In this document: positions 1 to 5,314 of the stretch, piece by piece
How positions within the stretch are numbered: position 1 is the stretch's first letter
Layout of the letters: the number at the start of each line of letters is the position of its first letter
Assembly: GCA_964590995.1 (NCBI GenBank)
Contig: CAZPYY010000038.1
Location: 1 to 9,190 of the forward strand
Origin: Susulua sp964590995
Lineage (GTDB): Bacteria; Omnitrophota; Gorgyraeia; Duberdicusellales; 4484-171
DNA length: 9,190 nt
Reading direction: 5' to 3'
Program-made: the position numbers and the translations under genes
Notes under the pieces: generated by a model
Told to the model about the DNA's origin: nothing
Databases searched by the model: none
The model's input: only the letters and a program-made list of their open reading frames with translations

Positions 1-142
1 AAAGAAATTGCACTATAGCATTGTAAGGATCAGGGTTTACCCAGCTTATTAAGGCTCGGATTACAATAAGCCAAGTAAGCGCGGTGAGGATAAAATCCAG
101 AACCCTGGCTACGGAAAATAAAAGATTACTCGCAATAAACAT
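1..142 (-). CDS. YggT-family membrane protein (3' end beyond window edge)
   Basis: This is the N-terminal 47 codons of a small integral membrane protein of the YggT family; the rest lies beyond position 1. The start is the ATG at 142-140, the only ATG after the in-frame TAG at 175-173. No clear Shine-Dalgarno sequence precedes it, so the start is plausible rather than proven. The visible protein begins with a hydrophobic segment (about residues 2-30). It then has the family's signature around residues 32-46, ISWVNPDPYNAIVQF, very close to the usual ISWVNPDPYNPIVQFL. YggT proteins are two- to four-helix membrane proteins with roles suggested in cell division, envelope maintenance or osmotic tolerance; no reaction is established. 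It follows the serine hydrolase after 76 nt holding an inverted octamer repeat, so it may be transcribed separately from the operon upstream. Family assignment is firm; function is not. Confidence 0.85.
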   Translation of the reverse strand, partial: MFIASNLLFSVARVLDFILTALTWLIVIRALISWVNPDPYNAIVQFL

Positions 143-153
143 ATTATGTAAGT

Positions 154-213
154 GTGCAAATGAGTGAATGGGCTAATGGGTTTCCCCACATCTACTCATT
201 CACGCATTTACCC
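154..213. repeat. Inverted array of degenerate 8-nt tandem repeats
   Basis: The gap between the hydrolase stop and yggT holds three 8-nt units on the plus strand (GTGCAAAT, GAGTGAAT, GGGCTAAT at 154-177). Three more lie on the minus strand (GGGTAAAT, GCGTGAAT, GAGTAGAT reading down from 213 to 190). All six fit GNGYNRAT; positions 1, 3, 7 and 8 are invariant. The two arms therefore form an imperfect inverted repeat, 17 of 24 positions matching, around a 12-nt centre (178-189). The best paired core is 158-170 with 197-209, 12 of 13 bp. Neither strand has a U-tract after the stem, so it is not a classical intrinsic terminator. It could be a dispersed intergenic repeat, an mRNA-end stabiliser or a protein-binding array; the sequence alone does not decide. 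Confidence 0.7.
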
Positions 214-218
214 TTTAA

Positions 219-1109
219 CTACTTAGTATATAAATTATATGCCAATAAAGAGAGTTGGGCAATAAATTTTTTTGCCGGGGCATAGCTCTTGCTGCCCTTT
301 ACCAAAACACAAATCAGATAATCCCCGCCTGAAGTAAAAATAATCCCGGCATCATGCACTACCCCTCTCTCCAAACCAGTCTTATGGGCCACAACAACCT
401 CAGCCGGCAGATAGCGTGGGAGGCGGTCATTTACCTTCTGTTTCTTTAAAAAAGAGAGGGCCAACTTAGATAATTTTTGGTTAACCAATCCCCTTCCATA
501 GATCTTCTCCAAAAGATATGAAATATCTGCAGCGCTAGTGTAATTCTCGATTCCATTCTTACGTTGCGAGAAGTCCATCATCTTCCTTACCAGGGCAGTG
601 TCAATTAAACCCAGTCTTTTAAAAATACCATTAATATACTCAAAATCCAGGATCTCGATTACTTTATTAGTGGCAGTATTATCGCTTGAAGAAATCATCA
701 ACTCTAGAAGCCGAGCAAAAGTAAGCTTCTTCGGTAAAGAGAGTGCCTTAAGTCTTCCGCTACCGCCAGCAAGATCTTTCTTTCGTATAGTTACTACCTC
801 TTTCAAAGAAATCTTTTTTTCGCTAACTGCATAAAAAGCTGCGGCTAATATTGGTAATTTTATTAGGCTGGCTGCTGGAAATTGCTTTTGAGCTTTATGT
901 AGTAGCTCTGGTTCCAAAAAGCCCAGTTTTTTTATGACAAACGCATACTCAATTTTTGCATTCTTAAACTCTTCCCTGGCAAGATTCCTTAAGTCGCGAA
1001 GGAAAATATCCTTCTCGTAAAGCTGCCTTAACCCTGCGAAAGTGTAAGAGAACAAAGCAACAGACAGAGCAATAATGGCTAAATGAACAAAAAAAGCTCT
1101 TTTTTTCAT
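219..1109 (-). CDS. Membrane-anchored class A beta-lactamase-like serine hydrolase
   Basis: A 296-residue serine hydrolase of the class A beta-lactamase / D,D-peptidase fold. Residues about 6-27 form a hydrophobic N-terminal signal or anchor after a basic MKKR start, so the enzyme should lie outside the inner membrane. The three active-site motifs are intact and well spaced: S81-L-I-K84 (nucleophile and general base), S142-D143-N144, and K243-T244-G245. The omega-loop region (around residues 165-190) aligns with family members reading RKMMDF then ENYTS, and lacks the ExxLN motif with the deacylating glutamate of true class A beta-lactamases. It is therefore more likely a peptidoglycan-active or other penicillin-recognising hydrolase than a resistance enzyme; the substrate is unknown. 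I chose the ATG at 1109, 4 nt after the transporter stop. It puts the signal segment at the N-terminus, whereas the longer reading from 1208 overlaps the transporter by 95 nt. Coupled translation is likely. Confidence 0.87.
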   Translation of the reverse strand: MKKRAFFVHLAIIALSVALFSYTFAGLRQLYEKDIFLRDLRNLAREEFKNAKIEYAFVIKKLGFLEPELLHKAQKQFPAASLIKLPILAAAFYAVSEKKISLKEVVTIRKKDLAGGSGRLKALSLPKKLTFARLLELMISSSDNTATNKVIEILDFEYINGIFKRLGLIDTALVRKMMDFSQRKNGIENYTSAADISYLLEKIYGRGLVNQKLSKLALSFLKKQKVNDRLPRYLPAEVVVAHKTGLERGVVHDAGIIFTSGGDYLICVLVKGSKSYAPAKKFIAQLSLLAYNLYTK

Positions 1110-1113
1110 TATT

Positions 1114-2637
1114 TTAGGTAAGCATTCTTTCGCGAGGCTCGATCTTCCAAGGATGTGAAGCAACAAGAACCGCAAAGAATAGACTATAGATAAGCCAGTC
1201 CCGACCAATCAAGACTATTGCTAAACGAGAATAGCCGCCATAAGCAGCGGTGAATTCTTCAACTAGAGAAGAAATAAAAATTGCCAATAAAACCGCTGGG
1301 GTTACGACCTTTATGCAAAATTTCCACCATGCTCCAACAGCCCAACTGCTATAGTGATTTATATGCTGAGTTAGTTTTTTAGCCTTATAAATCCAACCGA
1401 GAACAATACACTCAAATATAGCAGCTAAAACTAAGCCGTATTGAGTAAGAAAATGATCAACTATGTCTAACCAGCAAATTCCGCCCTGAGTAGTAAAGAT
1501 AATTCCGCCGATAAATCCACTAATGCACAATACCGAAACTACGGTTTTGCGACGATAGTGAAATTTATCGACTAAGCCTGAGGTAAAAGCCTCGATTATC
1601 GATATTGAAGAAGACAAACCGGCAATAACTAAACTTCCAAAGAATAAAGCACCAAAGAGCTTTGGAAAGGCTGGCAAAAGCTCTATTGCCTTGGGAAAGA
1701 CTACAAAAGCCAGGCCTATCGACTCTGAAACAACCTTACCAACCGGCTGGCCAGTTGTAGTTGCCATATAACCTAAAACTGCAAAGACTCCAAATCCAGC
1801 AAACAATGAAAATAGGCAGTTAACTCCACTTATGATTAAAGAGTCTCTTACGATTTCGGTCTTCTTGGGCAGATAAGATGCATAGGCAATCATAATACCA
1901 AATCCTAAACTTAAAGTGAAAAATATCTGGCTAAATGCATCCATCCAGACACTAATATCGCTAAGCCGGTTAAAATCCGGTTTAAGATAGACCAGAATAC
2001 CTTCTTTTGCTCCCGGAAGGCCCAATCCCCAAAAAACAATAATTCCGGTCAAAAGAAATAATAAGGGCATGAAAATCTTATTGGCGCGCTCTAGGCCTCT
2101 TCTTATTCCTCCAAAGACAATCAGCCAATTAAGAAACCATACAATTGCCAAAGAAAATAATATCGGGGTCCTTACCTGACCTATCTGGAAAGGAGAGCCG
2201 CTTTTCATCAAAAATGAATTTTCAAAAAACTGGGCCGGATTTTGCCCCCAGGAAAGATTAAAAGAAAAGGAGAAGAAATTAAGGCACCAGGAAATGATTA
2301 CCGAATAATAAAGGACTATTCCAAACATTACAAATATAATCTGCCACCAACCCAACCACTCCCACTTCTTAGAAATGCTGGCAAAGGAAGCTGGAGCAGA
2401 GCCGCGCATCTTGTGCCCAAGGCCAATCTCTAAAATCATTAACGGGATCCCGACAATAGCCAAGGCTATAAGGTATGGCAGGAGAAATGCTCCGCCGCCG
2501 TTCTTATAACAAAGATAAGAAAAGCGCCAGATATTTCCTAATCCAATAGCCGAGCCGACTGCGGCAAGCAAGAATCCAACATGGGTCTTCCATTGAGGCC
2601 GATGATGAGCTAAGGGGATATTTTTCATATCTTTCAT
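1114..2637 (-). CDS. Sodium-dependent amino-acid transporter, NSS (SNF) family
   Basis: A 507-residue LeuT-fold transporter of the neurotransmitter:sodium symporter family, full length, with 11-12 hydrophobic segments. TM1 carries the signature GSAIGLGNIWRF (residues 28-39) followed by NGGGAF (46-51). The second sodium site in TM8 reads AGLSS (339-343). The substrate pocket resembles LeuT, with Y111 in TM3 and F240, S243 and F246 in TM6, favouring an amino-acid substrate. S277 stands where LeuT has Glu290. With Y55, Q237, T241 and N273 this rebuilds the chloride site of eukaryotic carriers, so chloride dependence is predicted. It should import an amino acid with sodium across the inner membrane; the exact substrate cannot be read. 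It starts 9 nt after ksgA at the ATG at 2637; a second in-frame ATG at 2628 is also possible because a promoter-like motif ends 3 nt before the first. No strong ribosome-binding site precedes either. Confidence 0.93.
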   Translation of the reverse strand: MKDMKNIPLAHHRPQWKTHVGFLLAAVGSAIGLGNIWRFSYLCYKNGGGAFLLPYLIALAIVGIPLMILEIGLGHKMRGSAPASFASISKKWEWLGWWQIIFVMFGIVLYYSVIISWCLNFFSFSFNLSWGQNPAQFFENSFLMKSGSPFQIGQVRTPILFSLAIVWFLNWLIVFGGIRRGLERANKIFMPLLFLLTGIIVFWGLGLPGAKEGILVYLKPDFNRLSDISVWMDAFSQIFFTLSLGFGIMIAYASYLPKKTEIVRDSLIISGVNCLFSLFAGFGVFAVLGYMATTTGQPVGKVVSESIGLAFVVFPKAIELLPAFPKLFGALFFGSLVIAGLSSSISIIEAFTSGLVDKFHYRRKTVVSVLCISGFIGGIIFTTQGGICWLDIVDHFLTQYGLVLAAIFECIVLGWIYKAKKLTQHINHYSSWAVGAWWKFCIKVVTPAVLLAIFISSLVEEFTAAYGGYSRLAIVLIGRDWLIYSLFFAVLVASHPWKIEPRERMLT

Positions 2638-2640
2638 TAA

Positions 2641-2669
2641 ATTATATCAAAAAGAACCGTCCTGGTAAA
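2641..2669 (-). promoter_or_regulatory. Candidate sigma-70-type promoter at the ksgA/transporter junction
   Basis: On the minus strand a perfect TATAAT (2646-2641) lies directly after the ksgA TGA. It is preceded at the ideal 17-nt spacing by TTTACC (2669-2664), which matches four of six positions of TTGACA. It would start transcription about seven bases downstream, inside the first codons of the transporter. Such a transcript could only use the second in-frame ATG at 2628 (nearly leaderless), or would need an upstream read-through message. In an AT-rich genome a chance TATAAT is common, so this is a candidate only. Confidence 0.35.
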
Positions 2670-3423
2670 GCTGATTGGCAATAGGCACGTAGTCTTTTAA
2701 GGAAAGATTCTCGGGCCGTAAATTTAAATTTAGACCAGCTGACTCAAAAAAACTCTGATTACTTTTAGATAAGTTTAAAGCATTTATTATTTTCTTCCGG
2801 CGTGAAGAGAAGGCCTTAGCGATAACCTTAAAAAGAAAATCCTCATCCCTGACTTTGTATGGGGGCTTACTGTAAAAATTAATTTTCGAAAACGTAGAGT
2901 CAACTTTAGGTATTGGATCAAAGGCTGCAGCTTTAATATCGAAGATTCTCTCTACCTTTGCATAATACTGAACATAACAGCTTAAGAAGTTATAATTATC
3001 GCAAGATGGCCTAGCGGTCATCTTTTGAACAAATTCCTTCTGAAAGGTAAGATAAGCTGCTTCGATATGCTTTCGATAATCAATAAGGTATTTGATCAGC
3101 TTGCTGCTTATCTGATACGGTACATTACCGAAGACAATTATTTTATTTCCTAGCTTAGAAAGCGGAAACTTCAGAATATCAGCGTGAAGAATCTCAACAT
3201 TATCTCTTCTAAAGAATTTTCCCCTTAAAAAATCACAGAAGCGCCGATCAACCTCAATGCAATAAAGATTCTTTGCTTTTTCGGCTAAAAGCCCGCTCAT
3301 TACCCCCTTACCAGGACCAATCTCTAAAACCTGCTTGCCCTTGATATCTAAGCTATCGAAAATCTTTTGGATATATTCACTATCGGTGAGGAATACCTGG
3401 CCAAACGAGCGTAACTGTTTCAT
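2647..3423 (-). CDS. rsmA: 16S rRNA (adenine1518-N6/adenine1519-N6) dimethyltransferase
   Basis: RsmA/KsgA dimethylates two adjacent adenines in the loop of helix 45 near the 3' end of 16S rRNA using S-adenosylmethionine, a late step in 30S maturation. The 258-residue protein has the normal family length. It shows the SAM-binding motif EIGPGKG (34-40), the acidic motif CIEVD (55-59), the catalytic motif NVPY (100-103, usually NLPY), FDPIPKVDS (168-176) and the C-terminal FSSRRKKI segment (205-212). The N-terminal QVFL (9-12) replaces the more usual QNFL or QHFL. Its ATG overlaps the pdxA stop as ATGA, with no obvious Shine-Dalgarno sequence, so translation is probably coupled to pdxA. Position after surA and pdxA matches the Escherichia coli surA-pdxA-rsmA order. 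Assignment is secure; the two motif changes are conservative but unusual. Confidence 0.96.
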   Translation of the reverse strand: MKQLRSFGQVFLTDSEYIQKIFDSLDIKGKQVLEIGPGKGVMSGLLAEKAKNLYCIEVDRRFCDFLRGKFFRRDNVEILHADILKFPLSKLGNKIIVFGNVPYQISSKLIKYLIDYRKHIEAAYLTFQKEFVQKMTARPSCDNYNFLSCYVQYYAKVERIFDIKAAAFDPIPKVDSTFSKINFYSKPPYKVRDEDFLFKVIAKAFSSRRKKIINALNLSKSNQSFFESAGLNLNLRPENLSLKDYVPIANQLYQDGSF

Positions 3424-4403
3424 GGGGATAATTTTGACGCTAACTTGATTGCTTCAAGCATAGAAGAATGAAAGGCCGTTTCCCCTCTTCCTACTATACC
3501 ATAGGCTACACCGTGGGCCGGCGAAGTCCTTACGATTGGCAGGCCTAAGGTCACATTTACTCCGGTATGAAAAGAAAGCAACTTAAATGGAATCATTGCT
3601 TGGTCATGATAAGCGCAGATAATACAATCGTATTGCTTTAAATTCTCCTTGGTAAAGATAGTATCGGCTGGATAAGGCCCGTAAACTCCGCCCTTTCTTT
3701 CAATACCTAATTTACGCCTCCTAGGAAAGGCTGGGTAATTTGATTTTTTGAACTTTCCTATTGCTTGGAGAATTTTCTTCTCCTCGCCTCCGATAAAAGT
3801 ATTCAGGCCAGCATGAGGATTCATTGCACAAAAAGCAATTCGAGGACGCTTTAGCTTAAACTGGACCTGTAAAGACCTGTAGGTCAAACAAAGTAAATTG
3901 TAAATATCTTCCTTGGCTAAAGAAGAAGATACCGCTTTTAAACTAATATGCCTAGTTGCCATAACCACTTTTAAGGAAGATGACACCATCATCATGGCAA
4001 AATTCTTCGTCTTAAAATAATCGGCTAAATATTCAGTATGGCCGCTAAAGTTTTTTAAAACAAACTTTACTGCCTCTTTCGACAAAGGAGCCGTAACCAG
4101 ACGCTTTATTTTCTTCCTTTTTATCAACTCTAAAGCCTTATTAAGATAACTTAAGCTAGCCTCTCCGCTCAGCCGAGAAGATTTTCCTCTTTCTAAGCCT
4201 TCAATACCACGAGTATTTAAATCGATGAAATTGATTTTATTCTTTACTTTCTTGTAAATCGGTAACTTCTGAAATATCTTCTGATCACCAACTACAAAGA
4301 ATTCAAGACTACTCTTACCGATACACTCGATAGCCTTTAAGGTAATAAAGGGTCCGCAACCACCGGGATCCCCGGAACTAATGATAATTTTCTTTCTACT
4401 CAT
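3420..4403 (-). CDS. pdxA: 4-hydroxythreonine-4-phosphate dehydrogenase (PdxA)
   Basis: PdxA oxidises 4-phosphohydroxy-L-threonine with NAD(P)+ in the DXP-dependent route to pyridoxal 5'-phosphate; the product decarboxylates and is condensed by PdxJ. It acts in the cytoplasm as a metal-dependent dimer. The 327-residue length is typical. The metal-binding histidines are all present: H122 in SGHTEYLAD, H197 in NPHAG and H266 in AYHDQ. The C-terminal LPIVRTSPAHGVAYGIVG signature (288-305) is intact. The N-terminal loop reads GDPGGCGP (11-18) where most members have GDPAGIGP. Related PdxA-like enzymes act on other phosphorylated sugar acids such as D-threonate 4-phosphate, so substrate is inferred from family and context. 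The start ATG overlaps the end of the surA-like gene by 8 nt, and the stop overlaps ksgA by 4 nt, both pointing to one polycistronic message. Confidence 0.94.
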   Translation of the reverse strand: MSRKKIIISSGDPGGCGPFITLKAIECIGKSSLEFFVVGDQKIFQKLPIYKKVKNKINFIDLNTRGIEGLERGKSSRLSGEASLSYLNKALELIKRKKIKRLVTAPLSKEAVKFVLKNFSGHTEYLADYFKTKNFAMMMVSSSLKVVMATRHISLKAVSSSLAKEDIYNLLCLTYRSLQVQFKLKRPRIAFCAMNPHAGLNTFIGGEEKKILQAIGKFKKSNYPAFPRRRKLGIERKGGVYGPYPADTIFTKENLKQYDCIICAYHDQAMIPFKLLSFHTGVNVTLGLPIVRTSPAHGVAYGIVGRGETAFHSSMLEAIKLASKLSP

Positions 4404-5289
4404 AGTAATTCTTTATTACCGCACCCTCTTTCAGCTGACCTACCCATTCATTAAATTTCTCTCTGAATTTGGTATCCCAAAGGTAGGCATGAATTTCTTC
4501 TTTTACCTCTTCTAAGGGAAGTTGCGCCGGGAAAACCTTCTCCTCTAAGAAAATTAAGTGGAATATACTATCAACCTTGGCAATTTTATGTTTTTTAACT
4601 TCGAGGCCCTCAAGAATTTTGGATATCTCTGGCCTTAACTCATCCAGATTTGACTCTAGTTTTATCAGCATATCGTTATATTTGGCTAGAGTTTGGAGAA
4701 TTCCCTCTTTTTTAATAAGATTAGATATTTTTTCCAAAATACTCCGGTCAGTTGATTTTGCAATATAAAAGATGTAATCGAAAGGTGAGTAAAACTCATC
4801 TGGGTGTTTTAAATAATAACTACTTATCTCTTTAGGCGAAACACCTACCCGAAACCTTACATGCTTATCAATAATATCTCTTAACCGGTATTGGTCCTCG
4901 ATTTTTCTTCGCAGGAGAGCGATAGTAAGCCCTTTTTCTATCAGAGACTCTTCAAAATCTTCACGGGTGGGATGAGAAGCAATTATCTGATCAATCTTAT
5001 TCTCTACGCGAAAGGGAGCAATTTCTATGCCTTCTTGCTTAGCTTTATCTAAAATAAGGGTATCCTCAATTAATTTCTCCAAAACCTTCTCTTTAAACTC
5101 CTTACCGTCAACCGAAATTTCCTCGTTGCCGTCAAAAAACCGATAGGAAAGAACCTTGCAATACTCGTCCAAATCCCGAGAGGTAATAACTTGATTATTT
5201 ACCTTAACAATTATCTTACTTACCTCTTCGCCACACAGATTAAAAGAAAAGACTGATAATGCAATAACTAGTAAAATGTTCATTCTCAT
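4396..5289 (-). CDS. SurA-like periplasmic chaperone with degenerate parvulin domain
   Basis: A 297-residue exported protein of the SurA/parvulin type, likely a chaperone for secreted or outer-membrane proteins. Residues 1-20 form a signal peptide with a hydrophobic core. The cysteine at 19 is not in a good lipobox (FNLC), so a lipoprotein is unlikely. Residues about 24-150 match the SurA N-terminal chaperone domain: VNNQVITSRDLDEY near the start, then EKLIEDTLILDKAKQEGI. Residues 170-253 align with a parvulin prolyl isomerase domain but lack the first histidine and the GGDLGW segment, keeping only the final strand (IFHLIFLEEK). Isomerase activity is therefore doubtful. A C-terminal helix follows, as in SurA. 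The ATG at 5289 is chosen for its excellent Shine-Dalgarno and because it begins the signal peptide. It follows mfd by 25 nt and precedes pdxA, the same neighbour as surA in E. coli. Confidence 0.8.
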   Translation of the reverse strand: MRMNILLVIALSVFSFNLCGEEVSKIIVKVNNQVITSRDLDEYCKVLSYRFFDGNEEISVDGKEFKEKVLEKLIEDTLILDKAKQEGIEIAPFRVENKIDQIIASHPTREDFEESLIEKGLTIALLRRKIEDQYRLRDIIDKHVRFRVGVSPKEISSYYLKHPDEFYSPFDYIFYIAKSTDRSILEKISNLIKKEGILQTLAKYNDMLIKLESNLDELRPEISKILEGLEVKKHKIAKVDSIFHLIFLEEKVFPAQLPLEEVKEEIHAYLWDTKFREKFNEWVGQLKEGAVIKNYYE

Positions 5290-5294
5290 AATTG

Positions 5295-5303
5295 CTCCTC
5301 CTT
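5295..5303 (-). promoter_or_regulatory. Strong Shine-Dalgarno that fixes the surA-like start
   Basis: The minus-strand sequence AAGGAGGAG ends 5 nt before the ATG at 5289. It is the best ribosome-binding site in the window; the other junctions rely on overlaps or show no clear site. It decides against the longer reading from 5343, which would overlap mfd and place 18 residues ahead of the signal peptide. It may also give this gene independent, stronger translation than its neighbours. Confidence 0.85.
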
Positions 5304-5314
5304 GTAGGCATTTT

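Noticed and set aside
158..209. The inverted repeat after the hydrolase as a rho-independent terminator.
   Set aside because: The loop is long (26 nt), the stem is AT-rich and no U-tract follows on either strand.
154..213. The repeated units as a CRISPR array.
   Set aside because: Units are only 8 nt, degenerate, directly adjacent without spacers and reversed in the second half.
598..834. Plus-strand open frame antisense to the serine hydrolase; similar ones at 2242-2433, 4577-4768, 5292-5537, 8020-8211 and 8242-8502.
   Set aside because: Each lies within or mostly within a well-supported minus-strand gene, matches no recognisable family and looks like a shadow frame.
1110..1208. Longer start for the serine hydrolase at 1208, inside the transporter gene.
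   Set aside because: It would overlap the transporter by 95 nt and put 33 residues before the basic-plus-hydrophobic anchor that starts at the ATG at 1109.
5227..5289. The surA-like protein as a lipoprotein because of a cysteine at residue 19.
   Set aside because: The residues before the cysteine (FNL) do not fit a lipobox, which needs a small residue at -1.
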